64,000 nucleotides of DNA, taken from assembly GCA_051879315.1 (NCBI GenBank), contig JBJELW010000010.1, positions 58,974 through 122,973 of the forward strand, given 5' to 3'. The translations under genes were made by a program, and so were the position numbers. Below the pieces are notes generated by a model. It worked only from the letters and a program-made list of their open reading frames with translations, had not been told where the DNA came from and did no database searches. Below are positions 26,199-33,919 of this stretch, piece by piece; the stretch's first letter is position 1; the number at the start of each line of letters is the position of its first letter. The DNA is from Roseburia_C sp051879315 (GTDB lineage: Bacteria > Bacillota > Clostridia > Lachnospirales > Lachnospiraceae).

Positions 26199-27341
26199 AT
26201 GGCGAAAAAGTATTATGTAGATTTGAATCGCAAATATGATGGTATTGTAACTGAGTGGAGTGAATGCATGCAATTGCGGGAACAGATGACAGGCTTGAAT
26301 TTTAAGGGATTTCCTACTCTTGCAGAGGCGGAAAATTTCCTGCGGACAGGAGAGACTTCATCCGATAAGCCTGCTATGCAGAAAGAGGATAAGGGGTCTG
26401 TTCATATTGAATTGCTGCAGGGTCTGGTACGTTATCATCAAAAAGCTCCCAAAGCAGATCAGGAAGAGTATCAGCTGAATAATATCAGACCGGATCTTTT
26501 GAGTAAAATAGAAAACTTTACACTGAGTATTCCGGAAAAGGAGAATATGCTTGCGGTCTGCCGGAAAATCACGGATTGTGGAAATCTAAAAAAGAGGGCT
26601 TATATTTGTGAGGGAAAAGAGGGAATTGTTCTCAAATATGTGGGAAATAACACTTCGAATCTGGAAGTCTCTGATCAGCCGGTTGGATATTTGGAAATCA
26701 ATCTGTTTGGAAAACAGTATTTCTATGAGTATTCTGTGAAGGCTGTACCGGACTACACGGATTTTGACGGCACCGTTGCATTTGTGGATGGCTCAAGTTT
26801 TAACAAGGGTAAAGAGGATGATATAGCAAATGCCATCATCTATAATGGGAACATTTATCTACCCTATGGTGGAGCCTATACGTTTTTTAAAAATGGAGAA
26901 ACTGAGCCATACAAATTATCGGATAAAGAGGAAGAAACCCCGATTGCAGATGGATTGAAGGGGATTTCTACAAAAGTGGGAAATGCCTTTGGTGAGATCA
27001 ATTCTGCGATTATGGCGATTAAGAAGGCTGATGAGATTGGTGTAAAGAAATTGAAAATCTACTATGACTGTTCGCAGGTGGGCGGGAATGCACCGGGTGG
27101 AGAGTTTAAGGAGGCCTCCAAAAGTATCACGAAGAAATATAAGAAATTCTGGGATACCTATAAATTTCAGAATCTGGAATACATTGAATTTGTTCATCTG
27201 GATGCACATACTACATACGAGTTAAACAACAGAGTGGATGAATTAGCAAAAGCAATGCGTGATGCGGTATTTATTGAATTCGAAGAGGATGAAGCAAAGA
27301 GACGTGAGTATCTGGAACATAGAAAGGACTATCTGGAATAA
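26199..27341 (+). CDS. Ribonuclease H1 with viroplasmin-like N-domain
   Basis: 380 residues from ATG 26199, behind CGGAGG at 26185-26190; an ATG at 26181 overlaps the previous stop. The N-terminal KYYVDLNRKYDGIVTEWSEC...FKGFPTLAEAENFL is the caulimovirus viroplasmin/RNase H1 hybrid-binding domain. The C-terminal RNase H fold has AFVDGSSFN (first Asp), FGEINSAIMAI (Glu), IYYDCSQV (Asp) and NNRVDELAKA (last Asp), so the DEDD set is complete. It should cut RNA in RNA-DNA hybrids. About 120 residues between the two domains are unique. Linkage with an AAA protease and an Hsp70-like protein in one operon is unusual. Its stop overlaps the lipoprotein start. Confidence 0.85.
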   Translation: MAKKYYVDLNRKYDGIVTEWSECMQLREQMTGLNFKGFPTLAEAENFLRTGETSSDKPAMQKEDKGSVHIELLQGLVRYHQKAPKADQEEYQLNNIRPDLLSKIENFTLSIPEKENMLAVCRKITDCGNLKKRAYICEGKEGIVLKYVGNNTSNLEVSDQPVGYLEINLFGKQYFYEYSVKAVPDYTDFDGTVAFVDGSSFNKGKEDDIANAIIYNGNIYLPYGGAYTFFKNGETEPYKLSDKEEETPIADGLKGISTKVGNAFGEINSAIMAIKKADEIGVKKLKIYYDCSQVGGNAPGGEFKEASKSITKKYKKFWDTYKFQNLEYIEFVHLDAHTTYELNNRVDELAKAMRDAVFIEFEEDEAKRREYLEHRKDYLE

Positions 27342-27919
27342 TGTCACTGCAAATGATTTTGAAAAAGAAGAAAAACATTTTTGCTACAATTCTGTTTGTA
27401 GTTTTATTTATCATTACTATGGGAATTATGGGCTGCAACCGCATTTCTTCTACATACGATTCAGATGAGAATGAAATTGAGCAGGAGCAGATAGCAGATG
27501 CAGAGCATGATGTTCTGTGGGAGATGGAGTCCTACTATGACAACGACCTTGGAACTTATATTCAGATCGCAGAAACGAATCGGGCTGACGAATATATTGC
27601 ATTTACCATGGATGAGGAAGACGCGGATGTCGTTGAATATGGTGCGGGCAGCTATTATCCGGAAAGCTATTGGAAAGGGGTCTACACCATAGAAGACTTG
27701 TCGCAAAATGCGTTCCTGTCCCATGAATACAGAGCAGATGATACAGATGAGAATGCAGCCTATATTGCGGATATCTCTGAAATGGAAGATGAGGGACTGT
27801 ACTATTCCTATGGTGACAGATCCAAGGGATATTTGAAAGGGTCATATATCAAAGAAAACTATGAAAATTGCAGGGAAGTGCGTGTCTATGATATATCTTC
27901 CTATCTGGGAAGCGACTAG
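27341..27919 (+). CDS. Acidic lipoprotein, copy 1
   Basis: 192 residues. A basic N-terminus and hydrophobic helix (IFATILFVVLFIITMG) lead to the lipobox IMGC. The mature part is very rich in Asp, Glu and Tyr and ends VYDISSYLGSD. Its ATG overlaps the RNase H1 stop (TAATG), making it the last gene of the cassette. A shorter homologous copy lies at 29469-29891, lacking about 45 internal residues (roughly positions 94-137). Immediately after the stop the 509-bp duplicated block begins. No function is recognised; it is probably surface anchored. Confidence 0.75.
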   Translation: MSLQMILKKKKNIFATILFVVLFIITMGIMGCNRISSTYDSDENEIEQEQIADAEHDVLWEMESYYDNDLGTYIQIAETNRADEYIAFTMDEEDADVVEYGAGSYYPESYWKGVYTIEDLSQNAFLSHEYRADDTDENAAYIADISEMEDEGLYYSYGDRSKGYLKGSYIKENYENCREVRVYDISSYLGSD

Positions 27920-27920
27920 T

Positions 27921-28325
27921 TTAGAGGCATTGAATACTGACTTAGTATGTGATGCTATCAATACAGCTATGAGAGAACTGTTTTTACAGATCGTTTACGG
28001 ACGTACACAGAGTGCGTTCTCTGATGACGGATTGGCAATCGGTGCCGGTCTTGAGGATTTAGGAAAGGGACTTCGTTCTCAGGTTGGTACCATGTACGCA
28101 ACCAAGGAGAAGGGCGTTCGTTACTTAGAGATGGCTGAGGGTTATGTTACCGGTATCGCATTGGATGCTGACAACGAAGTGATCGGCTATCAGTTTGTAT
28201 CTCTCGGAAAGATGACTGACTTTATCAAAAAAGGTGATGATCCGAACACAGCTTGGGAGAAGGCTAAGGGACAGTATGGCCGTGTAGATGACGCTGTTAA
28301 GATTATCGACCCGAGACAGGGATAG
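27921..28325 (+). pseudogene. NifU-like gene fragment without a start
   Basis: Encodes residues from ILEALNTDLV equivalents to the natural C-terminus (KIIDPRQG) of the gene at 17833-18525. The first ~96 codons, including the cysteine motifs, the RBS and the start, are missing; the frame is open only by chance into the lipoprotein gene (other frame). Near-perfect identity with the parent means the copy is young or has been homogenised. It is not expected to make a functional protein. Confidence 0.92.
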
Positions 28326-28429
28326 GAAAGGAGAGACACGACAATGGCATTATTTGAATCATATGAAAGAAGAATTGACCAGATCAACGCTGTATTAAAC
28401 AGCTATGGCATCAGCTCCATCGAGGAAGC
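27921..28429 (+). repeat. Direct repeat, right (relic) copy
   Basis: Copy of 18121-18629 at an exact offset of 9800 bases, two mismatches near the left edge. The left junction lies within two bases of the lipoprotein stop. Right of 28429 the sequence jumps to the last 21 bases of the GGGtGRT gene. Confidence 0.97.
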
Positions 28430-28451
28430 AGCACAGGCTGGAAAGTTCTAA
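28344..28451 (+). pseudogene. 35-codon GGGtGRT deletion relic
   Basis: The start codon and AAAGGAGAG site of the GGGtGRT gene are intact, followed by 29 native codons, then a fusion to the last codons (AAQAGKF, stop). Compared with the parent, 903 bases (301 codons) between two GAGGAAGC sequences are gone, leaving the frame in phase. It could still be translated as a 35-residue peptide ending at 28451. One base differs in the terminal part (A for T in GGAAAG). Confidence 0.9.
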
Positions 28452-28490
28452 AACCAGTAGATAATGCAGATATAATATGAGCGAAACTAA

Positions 28491-28525
28491 ATTCCTCAAA
28501 TCCGAATGGGTTTGGGGAATTTTTT
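28491..28525 (+). terminator. Terminator after the GGGtGRT relic
   Basis: Arms ATTCCTCAAATCC (28491-28503) and GGGTTTGGGGAAT (28508-28520) pair with two wobbles; loop GAAT; then TTTTT. It would end transcripts from the cassette and relic. Confidence 0.8.
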
Positions 28526-28717
28526 GTTGCACTTGTAATGGTATTGTGTTATGCTCCATTCAAAGCATATTTTCTACATATTCACAGTGTTTATCTCTGT
28601 GAATTTCTTTCAAAATTTAAGTATCATAAGACACTTCTATTCGATTGTAACTGTGGAATCTATAACGGTGCAATCATTATTCAGAAAATTCATGCTTTTT
28701 ATTTCACATTTATAAAG

Positions 28718-28740
28718 CAGGAGTTTTCGAGAAGCTCCTG
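28718..28740 (+). promoter_or_regulatory. Candidate toxin-antitoxin operator
   Basis: Imperfect 23-base palindrome with perfect outer arms CAGGAG/CTCCTG. It begins two bases after a TATAAA -10 element (28711-28716) and ends just ahead of the toxin RBS (GGAGGAAT), a good position for antitoxin autorepression. Confidence 0.55.
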
Positions 28741-28766
28741 TGACACATAGGAGGAATAGAATACAA

Positions 28767-29114
28767 ATGACAAGAACTTTTATTGAAGTACCTTTATTTA
28801 CAAAACGGTGGAAAGAAATTGGTCTTGGAGACGACGAATTACGTGCGTTACAGATAATGCTATTGAAAGATCCGGAATCAGGACCTGTCATGGAAGGAAC
28901 AGGCGGAATTCGTAAGGTTAGATTTTCACTAGAAAATAAAGGAAAGAGCGGAAGTGTTCGTGTATGTTATACGGATTTTTCAGAATATGAGGTAACGTAT
29001 CTGATAACTGCGTTCAAAAAGAAGGAACAAGAAAATCTTACGAATGAAGAAAAGAATGTTCTTAAGAAATTAGTGAAATCATTAAAAGAAGAAGCTGCAA
29101 AGAATAGGAGATGA
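28767..29114 (+). CDS. RelE/HigB-type toxin
   Basis: 115 residues from ATG 28767 with AGGAGG upstream. The sequence TRTFIEVPLFTKRW, then ALQIMLLKDPESGPVMEGTGGIRKVRF and VRVCYTDF, follows the HigB-2/RelE family with the basic strand residues that act on ribosome-bound mRNA. The C-terminus is a lysine-rich helix (LTNEEKNVLKKLVKSLKEE). It is followed four bases later by an HTH antitoxin gene, the toxin-first order typical of higBA. Confidence 0.85.
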   Translation: MTRTFIEVPLFTKRWKEIGLGDDELRALQIMLLKDPESGPVMEGTGGIRKVRFSLENKGKSGSVRVCYTDFSEYEVTYLITAFKKKEQENLTNEEKNVLKKLVKSLKEEAAKNRR

Positions 29115-29118
29115 TTTT

Positions 29119-29430
29119 TTGAGTTCATTATTTGAAGATTTAAAACAAGGCTTGCAGGAGGCCGTTGATTATGAAAAAGGTCAAAGAAAAGCTCGTGTTA
29201 AAACTTATATGATTTTACCGATAAAGGAATACTCGAGTTCAGAAATACGAGACATACGGATGAAAGCTGGTATGACACAGAGTGTATTTGCATTATATAT
29301 GGGTGTATCCAAGAAAACAGTGGAAGCATGGGAATGTGGTAGAACACATCCAACAGGCCCGGCTTTTCGATTGTTGGATATTTTGGCTACGGAGGATCTG
29401 GAAGAAACGGATTTTGTTGTGGTGAAATAA
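29119..29430 (+). CDS. HigA-type HTH antitoxin
   Basis: 103 residues from TTG 29119, chosen because AGGAGA at 29107-29112 is the only site and no suitable ATG precedes the conserved part. The C-terminal half is an XRE helix-turn-helix: IRDIRMKAGMTQSVFALYMG then SKKTVEAWECGR. The N-terminal half (LFEDLKQGLQEAVDYEKG) is the toxin-contact region in HigA2-type antitoxins. It neutralises the preceding toxin and probably represses the pair via the palindrome at 28718. Confidence 0.87.
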   Translation: MSSLFEDLKQGLQEAVDYEKGQRKARVKTYMILPIKEYSSSEIRDIRMKAGMTQSVFALYMGVSKKTVEAWECGRTHPTGPAFRLLDILATEDLEETDFVVVK

Positions 29431-29468
29431 AAGGAGTATCTACAATAGATCTGGAAGGAATGTACAAT

Positions 29469-29891
29469 ATGTAAAAGAAAAATATTTTTTCTACAATTCT
29501 GTTTGTAGTTTTATTTATCATTACTATGGGAATTATGGGGTGCAACCGCATTTCTTCTGCCTTTGATTCAAATGAGAATGAACTAGGGCAGGAGCAGATA
29601 GTTGATGCAGAGCATGATGTTCTGTGGGAGATGGAGTCCTACTATGACAACAACCTTGGAGCTTACATTCAGATTGCAGAAACGAATCGGGCAGACGAGT
29701 ACATCGCATTTACCATGGATGAGGACGCAGCCTATATTGAGGATATTTCTGAAATGGAAGATGACGGATTGTATTATTCCTACGGTGACAGATCCAAGGG
29801 ATATCTGAAAGGAGCATATATCAAAGAAAAATATACAAATTGCAGTGAAGTGCGTGTCTATGATATATCTTCCTATCTGGGAAGCGACTAA
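29469..29891 (+). pseudogene. Lipoprotein copy 2, stop at codon 2
   Basis: A homologue of the lipoprotein at 27341. GGAAGGA at 29454-29460 precedes ATG 29469, but the next codon is TAA (29472-29474), where a lysine codon AAA is expected from the following Lys-rich sequence. Beyond it the frame is intact through the signal helix, IMGC lipobox and full C-terminus (VYDISSYLGSD) to 29891. About 45 internal residues present in copy 1 are absent. Rescue from ATG 29526 would lack a signal peptide and RBS. Its stop overlaps the stop of the convergent synthetase gene. Confidence 0.8.
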
Positions 29892-30877
29892 TCAATCATA
29901 TCATTTTGAAACCGTGACAGATGCTCAAAGGGCTGAATCTGTCTTCCGCGGAACAAACCACAGCCGTCATTGATAAGAGAGTTGTCCACGGCGGTAAACA
30001 TATTTACGTCCAGCTTGGATAGATCAAGCTGCTGCAGTAAACGCCCACGTTCATAGGCTTCGTCGAAATAGAGGCACTCGCCTTCAGGAATAGCGGAGCG
30101 GCGGATGCGGGCGCTTTCCTGTTGCTTTTCGTATCCCAGATGATTGGCGGGACCGATTTCCGCATAATCGTCCATATCCTTGGTGCGAAGCTGTACCTCG
30201 ATAAAACACCGGGCCATATTGTCGTACAGGGTGATATGCAGGGACTGATAGCCGTTGAAGCTGGCGTTTGTGATATAATCCCGGTAATAGGGAACCACAT
30301 CCTCATGCAAAAGAGGAGACTTGTGCTGAAACGTAAGATTAGTTATCTCAGCGGTAAATCCCCGATCTTCCAGAAAAGAGGGAAGACGATTCGCAATCTG
30401 ATACAGGTATTCCTTTTCCTGAGTATGCCGGTCCTGATCCGGTTTCAGATGACACTTAGGGAGGGATATGACGATGCGATAAGCAATCAGATCCCGGAAA
30501 CAGTTCAGCCGGTTCTTCAGCTCCGGCAGAGTAGGGAACTTTCCATGATCAGTATAATAGTCGTATATATACTCCACGATATAGCCGTTGAACTTTTCTT
30601 CTGCCCGGATCAGGGACTTGATGCGCCCCTTGAAGGTGAAGGCAAGAAACGGATATTCGTTTGCCATATACTTATAGAATTCCCTAATCCGCTGGGACTG
30701 GGATGTGAGAAAATCATTGTGCTGTAGCAGCTCGGATATCTGGAACAGGAAATTACAGTGAACCAGATCAATCTGGTTGTTGGTTTCTTTCACGTGCTGA
30801 TGCAGATCTTCCTCATATCGATGTAAAATCTTTAAAACGGTGTCTCCGTTATACAAATAATCATTTAAAGTAATCAT
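29888..30877 (-). CDS. RelA/SpoT-type alarmone synthetase domain protein
   Basis: 329 residues with no HD hydrolase, TGS or ACT domain. Synthetase motifs are visible: FTFKGRIKSLIRAEEKF (ATP/G-loop region), NRLNCFRDLIAYRIVI (R-D-x-x-A-Y-R), YITNASFNGYQSLHITL (G-Y-x-S-x-H) and CFIEVQLRTKDMDDYAEIG (E-V-Q-L-R-T with catalytic Glu). It would transfer pyrophosphate from ATP to GDP/GTP to give (p)ppGpp, or a related reaction. It is longer than SAS proteins of ~210-260 aa. Single gene on the minus strand; its end overlaps the lipoprotein pseudogene by four bases. Confidence 0.85.
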   Translation of the reverse strand: MITLNDYLYNGDTVLKILHRYEEDLHQHVKETNNQIDLVHCNFLFQISELLQHNDFLTSQSQRIREFYKYMANEYPFLAFTFKGRIKSLIRAEEKFNGYIVEYIYDYYTDHGKFPTLPELKNRLNCFRDLIAYRIVISLPKCHLKPDQDRHTQEKEYLYQIANRLPSFLEDRGFTAEITNLTFQHKSPLLHEDVVPYYRDYITNASFNGYQSLHITLYDNMARCFIEVQLRTKDMDDYAEIGPANHLGYEKQQESARIRRSAIPEGECLYFDEAYERGRLLQQLDLSKLDVNMFTAVDNSLINDGCGLFRGRQIQPFEHLSRFQNDMID

Positions 30878-31062
30878 TCGTCATTCCCCGCATTTTGTTT
30901 CAGGTATAGTTGGAAAAATCCAGTACGATAACTAATCTTTTTTCTGCATTTCATTATATCGAATCTGTGAGAAAAACTCAATGAATGAAAATGAAAATTG
31001 AACATACTTGAACATATCTTACCCACAGTATGTAGACAAGAAAAATATGGTAAAAAAATATA

Positions 31063-31266
31063 TCACCGTTTATTGCTCAACCCAAGAAGATAATCCAGAG
31101 AGACCTGATAATATTGTGCAAGAATGATGGCATAGGACACCGGAATTTCCCGAATTCCTTTTTCGTAACGGCGATAAACCTCGCGTTTACAATGCAAGAT
31201 ATCTGCCACATCCTGTTGAGTCAGGTCGTGATCCTGACGCAAATCTGTTAATCGTTGAAAGTACAT
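31063..31266 (-). CDS. XRE-family HTH regulator
   Basis: 67 residues, one Cro/CI helix-turn-helix (LRQDHDLTQQDVADILHCKREVYRRYEKG) and little else. The ATG is preceded by AGGGGG. It is divergent from the LRR protein at 31378, and the region between holds two copies of an accaaatggtgg-type palindrome, so it probably represses itself and the surface protein. No ligand-binding domain. Confidence 0.88.
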   Translation of the reverse strand: MYFQRLTDLRQDHDLTQQDVADILHCKREVYRRYEKGIREIPVSYAIILAQYYQVSLDYLLGLSNKR

Positions 31267-31297
31267 AGTAGCAACCCCCTAGCGATAACCCCTCCCG

Positions 31298-31354
31298 TTG
31301 ACAAGGATACCAAATGGTGGCATAAAATATACATAAAAGCCACCAAATGGTGGC
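31298..31354 (+). promoter_or_regulatory. Promoter with twin operators between XRE and LRR genes
   Basis: TTGACA at 31298-31303 faces the LRR gene; a -10-like TAAAAT is at 31323-31328 (spacer 19). ACCAAATGGTGG at 31309-31320 lies in the spacer, and the full palindrome CCACCAAATGGTGG at 31340-31353 lies downstream. The two ACCAAATGGT cores are 33 bases apart, about three helical turns, so two dimers would bind the same face. Confidence 0.65.
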
Positions 31355-31377
31355 ACGCAAAAGAGGAGGAAATGCGA

Positions 31378-33825
31378 ATGAGGAAAGGAATAATTGCAAA
31401 AATATTTGCCGGACTCATGGCGGCCGGTATGATTGCAACCATGCCGGGAATGACAAAACTGGTGTATGCCGGGACAGATGATGAAGAGGTTAAAATTGAT
31501 GAAGCTTTTCCGGATGAATTGTTTTGTCGATATGTCTCTGAAAAAATTGATACAGATGGATCAGGATATTTGTCACAGCAAGAAATGGATGCTGTAGCTG
31601 AGATTGACTTGAGTAGTTATGGAAATATTCCACCTTTATTGGGAAAGAAATTCAATAATTTAACTGGAATTGAATATTTTAAAAACCTTACGAAATTAGA
31701 TTGCAGTAGTATTGGGTTCGAAAATAAACAAATAACAGAGTTGGATTTGAGCGAAAACACAAAATTGGTAGAACTCAATTGTTACGGAAATGATATTGAC
31801 AATCTAAATCTGACTGAGAATAGCGAATTAGAAGTATTGAATTGTGCAGAGAACCAGTTACAGAATCTGGACGTGAGCAAAAATAGTAATCTAAAAGAGT
31901 TGTATTGTCAGGGAAATCAACTACAAGAACTGAATGTAAGCGGAAATACTGGACTGACTTGGGTGAGTTGTGGGGATAATCAACTGACTAGTCTGATAGT
32001 GAGTAATATGAAAGAATTACAACGACTGTACTGTAGTAATAATCAGATAAGCACTTTAGATGTGACTCAAAATAGTGATTTGGAAGTCTTAGATTGTGGA
32101 GGAAATCCATTAAATAGTCTAGATGTGAGCTACAACCATAAATTGTCTAGCCTGACTTGTAATGACAACGGGTTAAAAGAATTATATATAAATAACAATC
32201 AGGAATTGTTAAATTTGGATTGTCGTAATAATGAGTTGACGAATTTAAAACTAGATGTACTTAAAGAATTGGTGAACTTGAATTGTTGCGGTAATCAGTT
32301 GACCGGATTAGATGTAAGCAAAAATCTTGCATTGGAATACTTATTTTGTGGCAAAAATATGTTAACAGATTTAGATGTTAGCCAAAACAGTAAGCTGAAT
32401 GTTTTGTACTTTGCTGAAAATCAGATAACGAAACTGAATACAGATAACAATCCTGATTTAGAATATTTGGATTGTAGTTTGAATGAACTGATCAGTTTGG
32501 ATGTCAGTAATAATATTAAATTGAAATATTTAGATTGTTCCTATAATGAAGCTAAGCTATATTATGACGAGAATAGAAAGTTAGATTTTTCAGAATATCC
32601 AAGTTTTGATATCAGTCAAATGTCGAATATTTCTGGAGCAACAGTGTCAGAAGCAGATTTGGTAGTTGGTGAAGATGCTGATAAAGTGACATATACATAT
32701 TATTGTGGAAATGATTGGTCGTTTGAATTTACAATTAATGTACTCCCACAGTCTGAAAAACCTGAAGATCCCACACCGGTAGTCCCGGATCCGACCGAAC
32801 CGGAGCCTGGGGTTCCAGAAGACTCAGACCCGGTGGATCCAGTAGACCCAGCAGACCCGGTAAATCCGATAGATCCAGCAGAACCCGCAGATCCTACCCC
32901 TGAGACCCCGGATCCTGTTACACCAGAGGAGCCCAATCCTTCTACTCCGGAAGAAACAAAACCTTTGACTCCGGAGAACGGCTGGTACACAGATGAAAAT
33001 GGCATAAAATTCTTTTATAAGGATGGAAAGTTACTCACCAGTCAGTGGTATTTGGATGGAGAAAAATGGTATTACCTGAATGGCAATGGAGCAGCAGTAA
33101 CCGGCTGGCAGAAAATCGATGGAACATGGTATTACTTTAGTGAAGACGCAGTAATGACCACCGGCTGGCAGGAAATCGACGATACATGGTATTATCTAGG
33201 AACTTCCGGTGCTATGCAGACCGGCTGGCAGGATATCAGCGGAAAATCTTACTACTTCTATGGAAATGGAAGCATGGCAGAAAATACCTGGATAGACGGA
33301 TACTATGTTGGCACATCCGGAGAATGGATTCCCAATCCCGTTCCGGAAGGCTGGCAGCAGTCCGGCAGTAAATGGTGGTATCAGTACGCAGATGGTACCT
33401 ACGCAGCAAATACATGGAAGAAAATCGGCGGAGCATGGTATTACTTTGATGCATCCGGCTGGATGTCCACGGGTTGGACCTTTGACGGAAGCGATTGGTA
33501 CTATATGAATGCCGATGGAACCATGAAGACCGGCTGGTTTAAGGAAGGAAATTCCTGGTATTATCTGAAATCCTCAGGAGCAATGGCAACCGGCTGGGTA
33601 AGTGACGGTGGAAACTGGTATCTCATGGACGATTTCGGTGCTATGAAAATCGGTTGGGCACAGCAGGGCGAGGACTGGTATTACCTGGATGAGTTCGGAG
33701 CAATGAAGACCGGCTGGATAGATCTGAATGGAACCTGGTATTTTTTGCAGGATTCCGGTGTGATGGCGCATGATACCGTCGTTGACGGATATACCTTAAA
33801 TGCAGATGGTGCATGGGTTCAGTAA
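31378..33825 (+). CDS. Secreted EF-hand/LRR protein with wall-binding repeats (1)
   Basis: 815 residues from ATG 31378, eight bases after GAGGAGGA; ATG 31372 is too close. Order: signal peptide (~30 aa, KGIIAKIFAGLMAAGMIATM); EF-hand-like DTDGSGYLSQQEM near residue 57; about 14 leucine-rich repeats of a 21-residue type (L..L.C..NQL..LDVS.N) at ~98-395; a small beta domain; a Pro/Asp/Glu linker of DPVDPADP type at ~461-536; then about ten choline-binding-like GW...WYY repeats to the end. Likely an adhesin or host-glycan/protein binder held in the wall non-covalently. Its last ~940 bases are nearly identical to those of the second LRR gene. Confidence 0.87.
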   Translation: MRKGIIAKIFAGLMAAGMIATMPGMTKLVYAGTDDEEVKIDEAFPDELFCRYVSEKIDTDGSGYLSQQEMDAVAEIDLSSYGNIPPLLGKKFNNLTGIEYFKNLTKLDCSSIGFENKQITELDLSENTKLVELNCYGNDIDNLNLTENSELEVLNCAENQLQNLDVSKNSNLKELYCQGNQLQELNVSGNTGLTWVSCGDNQLTSLIVSNMKELQRLYCSNNQISTLDVTQNSDLEVLDCGGNPLNSLDVSYNHKLSSLTCNDNGLKELYINNNQELLNLDCRNNELTNLKLDVLKELVNLNCCGNQLTGLDVSKNLALEYLFCGKNMLTDLDVSQNSKLNVLYFAENQITKLNTDNNPDLEYLDCSLNELISLDVSNNIKLKYLDCSYNEAKLYYDENRKLDFSEYPSFDISQMSNISGATVSEADLVVGEDADKVTYTYYCGNDWSFEFTINVLPQSEKPEDPTPVVPDPTEPEPGVPEDSDPVDPVDPADPVNPIDPAEPADPTPETPDPVTPEEPNPSTPEETKPLTPENGWYTDENGIKFFYKDGKLLTSQWYLDGEKWYYLNGNGAAVTGWQKIDGTWYYFSEDAVMTTGWQEIDDTWYYLGTSGAMQTGWQDISGKSYYFYGNGSMAENTWIDGYYVGTSGEWIPNPVPEGWQQSGSKWWYQYADGTYAANTWKKIGGAWYYFDASGWMSTGWTFDGSDWYYMNADGTMKTGWFKEGNSWYYLKSSGAMATGWVSDGGNWYLMDDFGAMKIGWAQQGEDWYYLDEFGAMKTGWIDLNGTWYFLQDSGVMAHDTVVDGYTLNADGAWVQ

Positions 33826-33843
33826 GAAACATTCAGGCTAAAG

Positions 33844-33883
33844 TAAATGCTCAATAGTGAGTACGATTGCTATTGAGCATTTA
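33844..33883 (+). terminator. Hairpin after LRR gene 1
   Basis: Perfect 14-base arms (33844-33857 and 33870-33883) around a 12-base loop, core GCTCAATAG/CTATTGAGC. No T-tract follows, so termination is unsure. The same hairpin recurs after LRR gene 2. Confidence 0.6.
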
Positions 33884-33919
33884 CACTATATAGCTAGTTA
33901 TCAGGAACGTAGACCAGCT

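Larger units (their letters stand above)
28452..28766 (+). other. Gene-free interval before the toxin-antitoxin pair
   Basis: Holds a terminator (28491-28525), then about 190 AT-rich bases in which I see no gene, and a TATAAA (-10) at 28711-28716 followed directly by a palindrome at 28718-28740. Confidence 0.6.

Noticed and set aside
29526..29891. Lipoprotein copy 2 as an intact gene from ATG 29526
   Set aside because: It would lack the signal helix start and has no RBS; the upstream ATG with RBS is followed by TAA.
19680..30000. Cassette as a prophage or integrative conjugative element
   Set aside because: No integrase, terminase, portal, relaxase or tRNA attachment site is visible; only the 509-bp homologous repeat marks the edges.
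31309..31353. CRISPR-like repeat
   Set aside because: Only two short palindromic units; they fit operators. No CRISPR array or cas gene is seen in the window.
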